Both the position numbers and the translations under genes were made by a program. A stretch of 51,849 nucleotides of DNA from NCBI GenBank assembly GCA_050246015.1, contig JBFWWU010000025.1, forward strand, positions 1-51,849, given 5' to 3'. Origin of the DNA: JTS-AC122 sp050246015 (GTDB lineage Bacteria; Planctomycetota; Phycisphaerae; Phycisphaerales; UBA1924). Numbering within the stretch: position 1 is the stretch's first letter; each line of letters starts with the position of its first letter. Below are positions 18,101 to 26,919 of the stretch, piece by piece. Below the pieces are notes generated by a model that worked only from the letters and a program-made list of their open reading frames with translations, was not told the origin of the DNA and made no database searches.

Positions 18101-19689
18101 ACGCCGCGAAACTGAACGCGGATGGGGTCCAGACCGCCAAACTCGGGGCGTCGGTCGCGGGGGTCGAGCGAGCCCAGGCGGTTGTGCGCTCGTGGATCGA
18201 CGCGCTGTCGGGCACCCCCGAGGAGTTCGACGCCAAGGTCGCCGGGCAGACTCGCACTCCGACTCCGCTCCCTCAGGTCCCCCTGACGGCGACCTCGAAG
18301 GACCAGGCGGTGAACCCCAGTTACGACACCGCGTCGGCGCTCGCGGTGCTCGGAGATTGCCAGTCGATTGCGGGTCTCTTTTCGGGAACGGGGACCGGGA
18401 CGGTTCGGCTGGAATCGGGGAGCGAACTGGCGGAGCGGGCGCAGAATGTAAAGGCGTCGGCGTCGGCGTACGGGCAGCGGTATCTGGCGTACTGGCGCAA
18501 CGTCATCGGACGCGACATCGTGGTGCGATCGTTTGCCTGGAGCGAGTTGGTCCAGTTCATGCGCGACGGCGCGACGCTCAGGTCGATCAACAAGCCCCTC
18601 AACGAGATGGGACTGCTCGCCGCCGACGCCTTTGAGAAGACGAGCGGGCTCATCGCGGGCGCGGAAGGGGCGCCGTCGCCGCAGGTGCTGGCGCAGCAGG
18701 CCCGCTCCTCGCTCTCGAACCTGACGGACCCGACGTTCACGGACCCGATCGAGAAGTTGTTCACGAACTGGGCGACGCTGGCGCCCGAGGCCGGGACGGC
18801 GCGATTGGCGGTGCTGGCGTCGTACAACGAAGGGAAGATCCGGCCCGGATTTGTATGGACGATCGACTCAACCAAGCAGAGCGATTTCATCGAACGCTAC
18901 TGGGCGGACTTCTCGCTCAAGGCGCTGACGGCGCTGGCAAGCGAAGCCGGTGGCGAGGTCCCGCGCGCCATGCAATACCTGCGCTCGGCGCGGAAGTTTC
19001 CGATCGTGAAGCCGGGGCCGGAGGGGACGTTGAGCGTCGCGGAACTGATGGACGCGAGGGAGAAGTTGCGGGTCGCCTCGGACGCGGCCAAGCGGGAATC
19101 GGGCGCGGCCAGCCCGGCGGCCCCGGGCCAGCGGCCGTTGCCCGCGGACGTGCAGGATCAGGTTGACAAACTGCGCGGGACCAAGGCGATCGACGATGCC
19201 GATCGGATACTGATCGCGGTGTACGAAACCGCGCTGCGTTGCCTCCCCGAGACCGCGGAGCAACGCCTGGCGTGCAAGATTGAAAAGTTCGAACCGCCCG
19301 ACGAAAAGAGCACCGCGACCGCAACCTACAAACTCATGACCATCAGCCCGAAGGACGCGCCCCCGGTCCCGAAGGAAAAGTGGGTGTACGTCCACCTGAC
19401 CACCGAGCCGCGGGAACTGGCCGCCTCCGTCGCTTCGATCGACGGGACCGGAGTCGTGATCAACTTCTACTTCAACGAACAGCAGGGGCTCGACCCGGCA
19501 GCCGCCGTGACGCTCGACGGTCCCTGGTCGCCGCAGCGCTTGCTGCTGGACCCGGCGGTTTCATCCGAAGTGAGGGGCGCCGGCAAGGAATGGTTCACGA
19601 AGGTGAAGGTGGTCGGCGGAAGCCATGTCTGGTTGAAGTTGACGTTCGACAAGGACCTGCCCGACGTCAAGAAGTGGCGCGGCGAGTGA
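15178..19689 (+). CDS. tssM: type VI secretion protein TssM (IcmF family)
   Basis: A 1,503-aa inner-membrane protein, the large trans-envelope subunit of the T6SS membrane complex. Two membrane segments near the N-terminus (about 15-34 and 39-60) precede a cytoplasmic NTPase domain with an intact Walker A loop GEPGSGKT (126-133), a DTAGR motif near 172 and TKCD near 256, resembling the guanine-specificity motif. A third membrane segment follows at about 445-465, after which a long periplasmic helical region and the C-terminal beta domain extend to the end. Length is at the long end for IcmF proteins. It sits between tssL and the TagF fusion on the same strand. The intact Walker A suggests nucleotide binding is retained, which is not true for every TssM. 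Confidence 0.93.
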   Translation: MGMTQHFGQMSPPVKAAVVLASGGGLLAAMSALFSPRSIPIIAGGLVLIALLFLGYKFALKWWEKRKASPMEKAIKSSAAATPTGIAEPAKRARLDDLRKSFDTGVEKFRAAGKNLYSLPWFALVGEPGSGKTEAIRHCNVGFPPGLQDQLQGAGGTVNMNWWFTNHAVILDTAGRLMFEEVDPGATNEWGEFLKLLKKVRPNCPINGMLLVIPAESLIRDTADAIERKAGKIASQLDQIQRALGVRFPVFVVITKCDLINGFREFFDEVTDPTLQHQIMGWSNPSPLDTPFSPEMIDQHLRTVQQRLVRRRMALLQDPVNTEDSNATRTAQVDALFAFPESLMKIGPRLRRYLEMIFVAGEWSAKPLFLRGIYFTSSMREGTALDADLADALGMPVEALPEGRVWERERAYFLRDLFLQKVFRERGLVTRASNTSAHLKQRRAIVYGTGIVGSLLLLGFTVLASRDLTRNVEKPSRFWEATGQAYMTAHLNADGRENNTPFPGGDYYNPLVWSDRHAPPFSYIGDDPQDELTKIAADERNGSPGRFPLEVQQQAEAKIHTPFVFSLWGLVAGRGSLNFAAEDRQKALGVIVEESVLRPTVEAARIRLKRDMEESEGARAATPTLRAENARALAELVRVEVAAVRGARTPATKLADVMPFVFRVYPEGSTASDGASTETRDRAVADAAALQKVIDWTYAPDGGKRSWPPPTLVRDDTVSLIKDGVTKLVVNSPPGDMPGGLADVQKFVSTLDELERAEKRLHELSAKPADQRAEWWTARYADVTKAGREASELAGRVVQGRSLEKAYADERQKNIDLIKARFAVVADQLRPVIGDDGEPVATVKEQLGKDKASDARVQTLKELNAVLKDALAAAQREDPAVEAMRSACRRADVVHLASAGATSGEARHPFLVRLKLYELAAGAFAPAPDESALAIGALTSRIQGISNAAKQASDSIDLEAKYLPQLKGDGPEITDAAKLNADGVQTAKLGASVAGVERAQAVVRSWIDALSGTPEEFDAKVAGQTRTPTPLPQVPLTATSKDQAVNPSYDTASALAVLGDCQSIAGLFSGTGTGTVRLESGSELAERAQNVKASASAYGQRYLAYWRNVIGRDIVVRSFAWSELVQFMRDGATLRSINKPLNEMGLLAADAFEKTSGLIAGAEGAPSPQVLAQQARSSLSNLTDPTFTDPIEKLFTNWATLAPEAGTARLAVLASYNEGKIRPGFVWTIDSTKQSDFIERYWADFSLKALTALASEAGGEVPRAMQYLRSARKFPIVKPGPEGTLSVAELMDAREKLRVASDAAKRESGAASPAAPGQRPLPADVQDQVDKLRGTKAIDDADRILIAVYETALRCLPETAEQRLACKIEKFEPPDEKSTATATYKLMTISPKDAPPVPKEKWVYVHLTTEPRELAASVASIDGTGVVINFYFNEQQGLDPAAAVTLDGPWSPQRLLLDPAVSSEVRGAGKEWFTKVKVVGGSHVWLKLTFDKDLPDVKKWRGE

Positions 19690-19798
19690 AACGCGGCGGG
19701 GGTGACATGAGTGCGTCGGCCATCGACGGGTGCGCCGACCGACCGGATCTTCGTGCCGCGGCCCCGCGCGGCTTGCACGACCCAACGCAGCGCCCATC

Positions 19799-19804
19799 GG
19801 AGGT
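19799..19804 (+). promoter_or_regulatory. ribosome binding site fixing the TagF-fusion start
   Basis: GGAGGT with a six-base spacer to GTG at 19811. The overlapping TTG one codon earlier is less well spaced. Confidence 0.6.
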
Positions 19805-19810
19805 TGATTG

Positions 19811-22800
19811 GTGACGCAGATTTTTCCCAAGTCGCGAGCGGCAGGCCCCGAGAAGCCGGAGGTGTACCTGGCCGCGTTCGGCAAGCACCCCGGGTGGAAC
19901 GACCACATCGACGACCTCGGGCTCGAGACGCAGCAACTGGTCGCGTTCAAGCGGGTGCTGTACCTGGACGGGATCAGCGGCGCGATCGAGTCCGGCGCGT
20001 GGGACAAACTCGAGCCCGACCGGCGCATCGATGGGTTCGGTCATGTGATCGTTTCACGCGCCGGCGGCGCATGGCTGGCGGCGCGGCTGTGGTCGTCCAG
20101 CGACGGCAAGGGACGCACGAAGTACCCGATGGTCGTGTGCATCGAGGCGCGCGGCGTCGGGTTCGACTGGGTGCTGAACACTGCCCTCCCCACGCTCGAG
20201 AGACTCCAGACCAGGTGCACCGACACGACGATGGCAAGCGTCGTCACCACCATCATGGACTCGGCGCGCGCCGAACTGCGCGCCTCGCTCCCCGCGCGGA
20301 TCGAGCCCGCGTCGGGCGTCGATCCCAAGATCATCGCGCAACTCGCCGACGATCCGGCGCTCGGGGGCGGGCCCAGCAACCGCGAAGGGTTCTACCGCCT
20401 GTTCTATCAGATCGAGCGGGATTGGAGCGCGTTCGTTCCGGCGCCGGGATCGACCGCCGCCGGCAAGTCAAGCCGCACCATCGACGTCCGTGCGCAGCAC
20501 GCGCGAGTGCCCGCCTGCGGCGCCACCGCACAGGAGAGCATCCGGCGCTGGATGCCCTTCCTCATTCGCACGGTCCATCCGAGCACGACCGCGACGGTCG
20601 TGGCGGCCCTGACGCGCGGACCCGCGGAGGAGCGATGGGCCGACTTGATCGTCGGCGACCCGTCGGGTTCGAACTACTTCTGCCTCCGGGCGTCCCCGCG
20701 GGCGATGCCGCCGGTCACGGATGTCCCGTACACCATCGACGAAACGTTCGTCCGCCGCTGCGATGATCGGGTCGAGCGATCGCGCCGGGGCGACGACGAA
20801 GCGCCGGCCTCGGCGGTGCTGACCCCCGCCCGCGGCCCGGGGCTTCTCTCTCGCCTGTTCGGCTCAAAGCGGTTGATGATCGTGCTGATCGTGGCGGTGG
20901 TGCTCATCGGCGCGGGGGCGGGGATCCTGCTCATGCTCAGCGCGAAGGGATCAAATCCGGGCGGGACGGGTCCCCCGGCGGCCAGCGGGACCGGCTCCGG
21001 GACGCCTCACGATTCGCCGCCCGACACGCCCGCGGTCGATCCCGCCGCGCCGCGGAAGAACGCCAGTGCACCAGACAAGCCGATGAGCAGCGACGCGGAC
21101 ATCGCGGCGTGGCAGCGCCTGTGCGACGAGTTCGACGGGTGGGCGCTGATGTTCCTGCAGAAACTCGACGAACGGCCGCGCGGCGGCGCGACGGCTTCCC
21201 GCCGCGACACATTCCTGTCCGACGCGTACCTCTCCAACGAGTTGCGGCCGCTGCTCAACGCGATGCGCGACGGGATCGCGATGGACCCTCGGTCCATCGC
21301 GGGGGTCGCGCGAGACGAGCGGTACGCCGCGATCCGGCGCGATCCCCCGGCCAGCGCGATGACCCCGTCGGCAAAGGAACGAACCGCCGAGGCGCTGCGC
21401 GTCGTGGAATCGGTCCGCACCGCGCTGTCCGCCGAGCGCTGGCCGGCGCTGTCGGACCTTCGAGAGCTCGAGCGCCGGTTGCGGCAGGTGGAGCGGACCC
21501 GGGACGCCGACGTCGTTGGGACGCTGGTCCGCGGTGCGACGATCGATGAATCAAAGGATCTCGCGGGGGGGATTGACCGCGTACTAAGCGCGCAGACGCC
21601 CGCCGCTTCGCTTCGCCGGAGCCTCAAGGTGCTCGATGACGCGTCCGCCGCCGCCGACAGCGTGGCGGACCCGGAACTGTCAAGACTTCGCGCCTGGGTG
21701 TCGCAGCAGATCGCGGCGATCCCGCCCGCGCCGCCGGAGACCGGCGCCGGCGGCGCGGCGGCGGTGCTGCAGGCGCTCGACGCATCCATCGCAGCGATCG
21801 CCCACGACGTCGGCCCGATCGCCACATTCCTGCAGTCCAACGGCTCCAACATCGATCAGGCGCTGCTCGCTTCCAGGCGCGGCGCCGATGCCGCGGCGGC
21901 GCCGCTGTCGGCTCACTCCCTCCGCGCCTGGCTCGACGACGCCGCCCTGTCTCTCAAACTCTCGCCCGATTCTGATCCGCGACGCTCGTGGGATGCCCCG
22001 CGCCTGCTGGACGGCGTGGCCGCGACGCGCGGCCGCCTCGAATCCGAACTCAAAGTGCCGCTCGCCCCAGAACTGACGGCGGAGCAGGCGCGGCTGGCTG
22101 ATCGCCTGAACGAGTTGAAATCCATCGCATGGAATGCGGGCACCAAGGCCCAACTCGAAGCCGCGATTCCCGCCCTGGAAGCCAGCCTTCGTGCCCTGTC
22201 GCAGCGACTGGATAATGCCTTCGCTTCGGAACGGATTCGGCTGCAGGGGTCCGCCGCGGACGTGCGGGCGCAACTCCAGGCGCAGCGCACCATTGTCTCC
22301 CGCGGTGAAGCGGTGAACGACGCGTGGCGCGAGGAACGGGACTCGCTCATGGCGCGATATTCCGATGCCCAGTACCCTCAACTCGCGTTGGAGGCCGGAA
22401 CGCTGCGCGAGCGCCTCGTGGCGTTCGATGACGCCGTCCCCGCGCCGCTGGCGCTCCCGGCGGCGGGTCGGCGCTGGGCCTCGGCGCTCAACGACGCTTC
22501 CGCCGCGGCGCGCGAAGAGGCCATCCGGGACGCGCTGGGATCTTGGCGCGGCGCGGGAGGGTTCGCGGGCGATGCGGACGGCACGAAACTGTCCGCCGCC
22601 CAGCACGCCGTCTCGTCGGCGGTGCAGGGGTGGCTGCGCGAAGCAACCTCGCTCGCCGGCGACGCCGAGCGGGCCGAGGGGCTGCTGGATCAGGGCTACT
22701 CGCTGAGTGAGCAATCGCCGAACGGGTCCACCATCGCCTCCATCGTCGCGTCCTGGAAATCGTCGAAACTCGTTCAGACCGAGAGCGTCGCGGCGGCCAT

Positions 22801-24484
22801 CGCGCCCATCCGCGACCGGGCCCAGGCCTTGACCCAGATCGAGCAGACGACCGACCGCCTCCGCCTGCTTTCCATCATCAGCACCACGCAGCCCGAGACG
22901 CCCGAGCGCCTGATCGGCGCCTGGCGCCAACTCGATCGGGTTGACCCGCCGGGGTGGCCCGCGTCCTTGGTGCAACTCGAAGAAGAACGTTCGCTCGAAG
23001 CGGCTGTGTCGCAGGCCATGTCGGATGTCCGCCCCGGCGACAGGTCAGAGCAACTCAAAGCCGAGTTAGAGATCGCCCGACATGCCAGGTGGCAGCGGTG
23101 CTTTTCGCTGCTGACCCAGGCGGCGGAGATCGAAGCCGCCGCGGCGCTGGCGCCGGCCATGGGAGTCGATCCTTCGGCCCTCCCAGATCGACTGAAGTTC
23201 AACTACGACCTGGCGATCCTGAAGCAATCGCTGGGAGGCGAAGTTCGCGCCGATCAGCAGGTCGTCGAGCTGGCGGCGAAAGTCGCCGCAAGCATCCGCT
23301 CACTCGACCCGAGGGTGGCTGAGTCGCCCGCCGGCGCGGCCCTTCTGGCCGCCCTTGCCGACATTGCCGATCAGACGCCGGCTCCGGTCCCGAGCGTTGA
23401 CGTGACGCGACTGGGCCCGGGCTCGATCGGGTGGGCCGGGCGTGTTGACGGCGACGTCATCGAGTTCAGTCGTGGCTCAAGCGTGCTTCGCTTTGTTCGT
23501 GTTCAGCCGGCCCAGGGCCCGACGACGTATGTCGGTCAAGCGGAAGTCTCGCTGGCCCAGGTTATCGACATCGTCGAATCGTCGGGCACCTGGTCCGACT
23601 TCCGCACGTTTTTCCGCGACGAAGAGACCGGCGACGCAAGGTACGGCCCCCGCGTCTGGCGATGGTCGTCGCGCCAGCGAAGCAGCGCGAAACTCCGGGT
23701 CAGTGATCGCTGGCAACAGGAGGTCTTCCGCCTGCGCAGCCCGCCGGCCGACTCGCCCGCGGATCTGGGCGTGGCTCCACCCTCGGCGGATTGCCCGATG
23801 AACTACATCTCCCCGGGCGGGGCGGCGTACGTGGCTGCGCTGGCCGGGTCTCGGCTGCCCACCCCAGCCGAATGGCAAGCCGCCCGGGCCAAGGCCGCTG
23901 AATCCGCATTGTCTTCCGCGAACCTGCGAGACCAGACGTGGAAATCGCAGCAGGAGTACGTCCGCCGGGTCAGAGATTCGTCCGGGAACGTCGTGCCCCC
24001 AGAAGTGCAGTGGCCCGACGCGGGGATTTTCCGGGGCGGGCCAGAGTCGCCCCGCGGAGCGGATGCGACCGCCGGGACAACCAAGGACGGCACACTCTGG
24101 TTCGGCCCTGCCTCCGCTGGGGCAGCCCAGACGCCGGGGATCGCGACGAACCTGATCGGCAACGTCGCGGAATACGTGATGGATGCACCGCCGCCGGTCT
24201 TCGGTGACGCACCCGGCTCGCGTCCCGATGCCCGCGCCCTGCGGGAGTACGTGGACCGGCACGCGAAGGAGACATTCGTGATCGGCGGATCGGCCCTTTC
24301 TCCCCCGTCGGTCCCGGTGGATCAGCCCCTGGCGCTCGTGGAGCCCGACGAGTTGACCAACGGGTATTCCGACGTGGGGTTCCGGCTAGCGTTCACCGCC
24401 GAGGGGGCGGCCCCGGCCCCGGAGCCGCTCTTTTCGCGCTTCGCAAGAGTGATTGCGGAGGCGAGGTACATCGAACCGAAGTGA
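19811..24484 (+). CDS. TagF - membrane segment - FGE/SUMF1-like fusion protein
   Basis: A 1,557-aa protein joining parts normally found apart. Residues about 12-230 match TagF (DUF2094), a T6SS-associated post-translational repressor: YLAAFGKHPGWNDHIDDLG, the LYLDGISGAIESGAW stretch and KYPMVVCIEA. One membrane segment (about 354-377, LMIVLIVAVVLIGAGAGILL) should place the rest in the periplasm. The middle 900 residues are Ala/Glu/Arg-rich and mostly helical. The C-terminus (about 1320-1555) resembles formylglycine-generating-enzyme/sulfatase-modifying-factor domains: SRLPTPAEWQAA, NLIGNVAEYVMDAP, IGGSALS and VGFRLAF. Whether this domain is catalytic or only a binding fold cannot be read. Starts with GTG. 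The placement after tssM suggests it couples a cytoplasmic T6SS regulator to a periplasmic sensor. Confidence 0.82.
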   Translation: MTQIFPKSRAAGPEKPEVYLAAFGKHPGWNDHIDDLGLETQQLVAFKRVLYLDGISGAIESGAWDKLEPDRRIDGFGHVIVSRAGGAWLAARLWSSSDGKGRTKYPMVVCIEARGVGFDWVLNTALPTLERLQTRCTDTTMASVVTTIMDSARAELRASLPARIEPASGVDPKIIAQLADDPALGGGPSNREGFYRLFYQIERDWSAFVPAPGSTAAGKSSRTIDVRAQHARVPACGATAQESIRRWMPFLIRTVHPSTTATVVAALTRGPAEERWADLIVGDPSGSNYFCLRASPRAMPPVTDVPYTIDETFVRRCDDRVERSRRGDDEAPASAVLTPARGPGLLSRLFGSKRLMIVLIVAVVLIGAGAGILLMLSAKGSNPGGTGPPAASGTGSGTPHDSPPDTPAVDPAAPRKNASAPDKPMSSDADIAAWQRLCDEFDGWALMFLQKLDERPRGGATASRRDTFLSDAYLSNELRPLLNAMRDGIAMDPRSIAGVARDERYAAIRRDPPASAMTPSAKERTAEALRVVESVRTALSAERWPALSDLRELERRLRQVERTRDADVVGTLVRGATIDESKDLAGGIDRVLSAQTPAASLRRSLKVLDDASAAADSVADPELSRLRAWVSQQIAAIPPAPPETGAGGAAAVLQALDASIAAIAHDVGPIATFLQSNGSNIDQALLASRRGADAAAAPLSAHSLRAWLDDAALSLKLSPDSDPRRSWDAPRLLDGVAATRGRLESELKVPLAPELTAEQARLADRLNELKSIAWNAGTKAQLEAAIPALEASLRALSQRLDNAFASERIRLQGSAADVRAQLQAQRTIVSRGEAVNDAWREERDSLMARYSDAQYPQLALEAGTLRERLVAFDDAVPAPLALPAAGRRWASALNDASAAAREEAIRDALGSWRGAGGFAGDADGTKLSAAQHAVSSAVQGWLREATSLAGDAERAEGLLDQGYSLSEQSPNGSTIASIVASWKSSKLVQTESVAAAIAPIRDRAQALTQIEQTTDRLRLLSIISTTQPETPERLIGAWRQLDRVDPPGWPASLVQLEEERSLEAAVSQAMSDVRPGDRSEQLKAELEIARHARWQRCFSLLTQAAEIEAAAALAPAMGVDPSALPDRLKFNYDLAILKQSLGGEVRADQQVVELAAKVAASIRSLDPRVAESPAGAALLAALADIADQTPAPVPSVDVTRLGPGSIGWAGRVDGDVIEFSRGSSVLRFVRVQPAQGPTTYVGQAEVSLAQVIDIVESSGTWSDFRTFFRDEETGDARYGPRVWRWSSRQRSSAKLRVSDRWQQEVFRLRSPPADSPADLGVAPPSADCPMNYISPGGAAYVAALAGSRLPTPAEWQAARAKAAESALSSANLRDQTWKSQQEYVRRVRDSSGNVVPPEVQWPDAGIFRGGPESPRGADATAGTTKDGTLWFGPASAGAAQTPGIATNLIGNVAEYVMDAPPPVFGDAPGSRPDARALREYVDRHAKETFVIGGSALSPPSVPVDQPLALVEPDELTNGYSDVGFRLAFTAEGAAPAPEPLFSRFARVIAEARYIEPK

Positions 24485-24625
24485 GCGATGCTTGAAAATG
24501 GGGAATTCGCGCGGAAATAGAGTTTGTGGTAGCGTAATCTGATCATGCCGCGCGGCTGCCTCGTGCGAGGGGTACGCGGAAACTCGCACGCGGGGACCGC
24601 GGCAACATTTCGAGCAGGAGGCGGA
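24485..24625. other. spacer before tpsB
   Basis: The 141 bases between the TagF fusion and tpsB begin with an AT-richer patch (24490-24540: TTGAAA, AATTCGCG, AAATAGAGT, TAATCT), one of few such dips in the run. It may hold a separate promoter for the tpsB-tpsA pair, but no -35/-10 pair is good enough to call. Confidence 0.3.
24616..24621 (+). promoter_or_regulatory. ribosome binding site favouring the inner tpsB start
   Basis: AGGAGG four bases before the ATG at 24626; the upstream ATG at 24545 has no such match. Confidence 0.5.
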
Positions 24626-26788
24626 ATGAGGAAGGGTACTTCTCGAATGGGTGGTCGGTCGGGGCTGTCGCCGATCCGGATGACATCGATGGCGCTGATG
24701 GTCGCCGCGGGAGCGACGATGTCGGCGCGGGGGGACATCATCCCCGCGCTGGCGCTCGCGGGCCTGTCGCTGCAACCCGAGAAGCCGATCTCTCGACCGG
24801 CGACCCCGCCGGACGTTCCGCAACCCCCGGTCGCGCAGCCGGCCGACCCAAGCGCGCAGGGGAACATCCCCCCCAAGGCGCCGCAGCCTGACGCGCAGGC
24901 AGCGCAGGAGATCTTCGACGGCCCGGCGATCCGCGTCGGCAAGTTCATCGTGCAGTACCGCTTTCCGCATCCCGGGGTGCCGCCCATCGAAAAACTGATG
25001 AACGCGACGGCAAAACTCGGTGAGACCCCCGAGGGGTATGTCAAGCCCCGAGAGGGGATCCCCACCGTGAATGTCCGGGTCGCGGACGTCGCCGATCGCC
25101 CGATCGAGAACTACCGCATTTCGGGCCTCGAAGCGATCACCGACGCGATCCGCGATGAACTCACCCGAGAAAACATCATCGGCGTGGTCGTGCGCGTGCT
25201 GCCGGATCAGGTCCGGATCGATGTCCCGGATGACGACCCGGAGTTCGGGCAGGATCTCCGCGGCGGTTCGACGGACGTCAAGATCGAGGTCATCGTCGGG
25301 ATCGCGTCCCAGGTTCGCACCCTCGCCTTCGGCGACCGTGTTCCATACGAACTCCGCATCAACAACCCGATCCACCAGCGCATCCGCGATCGCTCGCCCG
25401 TGGCGCCCGCTGATTCACTGGATAATCCCAACCGGCGCGACCTGATCCGCCGGAACGAGGTCGATGATTTCCTGTACCGCCTTGACCGCCACCCCGGGCG
25501 AAAGGTGAACGTCGCGCTCTCGGTCGGCGACGACCTCAAGGGGCCCGACGGCGAGCAACTTCCAACGGTCTCGCTCGACTACCTGGTCATCGAGAACAAG
25601 CCCTGGTTCGTGTACTTCCAGGTGTCGAACACGGGCACCGAGTCCACCGGCGAGTGGCGCGAGCGCTTCGGGTTCGTGCATAATCAACTGACCGGGCGCG
25701 ACGACATCCTCAGCCTGGACTACGTGACGTCGGGGTTCAGCGAGTCGTCCAATGCGTTCATCGGCTCCTACGAGGCGCGAGCGTTCGGGTCCGAAAAACT
25801 GCGCTGGCGCGTCTTTGGGTCGTGGAACCAGTTCACCGCCGATGACGTCGGCCAGTCGAACCAGACCCGAGACTTCGAGGGCGACGGCTGGTCGGCGGGC
25901 GGCGAACTCATCTGGAACATCTTCCAGCGGCGCGAACTGTTCATCGACCTGGTCGGTGGCGCCAAATGGAACCACGTGCGCGTCGAGGACACCAGCACCG
26001 GCGGCGCCGAAGGCGAGGACGACTTCTTCCTCCCGTACATCGGCCTCCGGCTTGATCGACGAACCGACACCGCCACGACGTTCGGATCGGTGAACTTCGA
26101 GTTCAACTGGGCCGACGTCGCCAGCACGTCGGACAACCTCGACGAACTCGGCCGCACCGGCGCCGAGAGCGACTGGGTCGCGATGCAGTGGGATTTCTCG
26201 CAGTCGTTCTATCTCGAGCCGCTGCTGATCCCCAGTCGATGGCGCGACGTCAAGAACGGCTCCCCGACGCTGGCGCACGAGGTGGTCCTGTCGTTCAAGG
26301 GTCAGTACGCGTTCGACAACCGCATCATCCCCAGCTTCGAGCAGACGGTGGGCGGGCTGTACACCGTGCGCGGGTACCGGGAATCGGCCGTCGCCGGCGA
26401 CGGGATCGTCGTCGGCAGCGCCGAGTACCGGTTCCACGTCCCCAAGGCCATCAAGCGCGGGTATCGGCCCGGGCCGGATGGAAAGGTCCAGGAGCCCGGC
26501 ACCCTGCTGGGCCGCGACTTCCGTTGGGTGCCGCAGCAGCCCTACGGCTCGGCGGACTGGGACCTGATCCTCAAGGGCTTCATCGACGTCGGCCGGACCA
26601 TCATCAGCGACGTGCCCGGAGCCGAAGACGAGGAAACCCTCGTCGGCGCGGGCCTGGGTGTCGAGTTCCAGATCCGGTCCAACTTCAGCCTGAGGCTGGA
26701 CTGGGGCGTGGCGCTGGAAGATGTCGAGAGCGCGGAGATCAAAGCCGGCAGCAATCGAGTGCACTTCCTGGCGACGATCCTGTTCTGA
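24626..26788 (+). CDS. TpsB outer-membrane transporter of two-partner secretion (ShlB/FhaC type)
   Basis: A 720-aa Omp85-superfamily protein expected to move the adjacent TpsA across the outer membrane. After a signal peptide (hydrophobic MTSMALMVAAGATMS), a Pro-rich stretch precedes POTRA-like repeats (about 90-230). The C-terminal half is a beta-barrel with alternating aromatic strands, and the conserved L6-loop motif VRGY is at 581-584 in YTVRGYRES. The protein ends with the C-terminal strand HFLATILF, whose last residue is aromatic as required for barrel assembly. The chosen ATG at 24626 removes 27 residues of an upstream frame that look untranslated. It is 131 bases before tpsA, the usual arrangement. 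It has a longer POTRA part than classical ShlB. Confidence 0.87.
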   Translation: MRKGTSRMGGRSGLSPIRMTSMALMVAAGATMSARGDIIPALALAGLSLQPEKPISRPATPPDVPQPPVAQPADPSAQGNIPPKAPQPDAQAAQEIFDGPAIRVGKFIVQYRFPHPGVPPIEKLMNATAKLGETPEGYVKPREGIPTVNVRVADVADRPIENYRISGLEAITDAIRDELTRENIIGVVVRVLPDQVRIDVPDDDPEFGQDLRGGSTDVKIEVIVGIASQVRTLAFGDRVPYELRINNPIHQRIRDRSPVAPADSLDNPNRRDLIRRNEVDDFLYRLDRHPGRKVNVALSVGDDLKGPDGEQLPTVSLDYLVIENKPWFVYFQVSNTGTESTGEWRERFGFVHNQLTGRDDILSLDYVTSGFSESSNAFIGSYEARAFGSEKLRWRVFGSWNQFTADDVGQSNQTRDFEGDGWSAGGELIWNIFQRRELFIDLVGGAKWNHVRVEDTSTGGAEGEDDFFLPYIGLRLDRRTDTATTFGSVNFEFNWADVASTSDNLDELGRTGAESDWVAMQWDFSQSFYLEPLLIPSRWRDVKNGSPTLAHEVVLSFKGQYAFDNRIIPSFEQTVGGLYTVRGYRESAVAGDGIVVGSAEYRFHVPKAIKRGYRPGPDGKVQEPGTLLGRDFRWVPQQPYGSADWDLILKGFIDVGRTIISDVPGAEDEETLVGAGLGVEFQIRSNFSLRLDWGVALEDVESAEIKAGSNRVHFLATILF

Positions 26789-26908
26789 TCGCGTCCGGAA
26801 GTTCCATCAGGCATCGTGAGTCGGACGAAGGAAGAAGAGCCGAGAGAAGCGGGGGGGAGGGCAAAACTTGGTCGCCGAACGCCGCCCACGGCGTTTCACT
26901 CGTGAGTT

Positions 26909-26913
26909 AGGAG
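26909..26913 (+). promoter_or_regulatory. ribosome binding site fixing the tpsA start
   Basis: AGGAG with a six-base spacer to ATG at 26920. The TTG at 26914 that extends the frame by two codons overlaps the spacer and is less likely. Confidence 0.6.
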
Positions 26914-26919
26914 TTGGCT

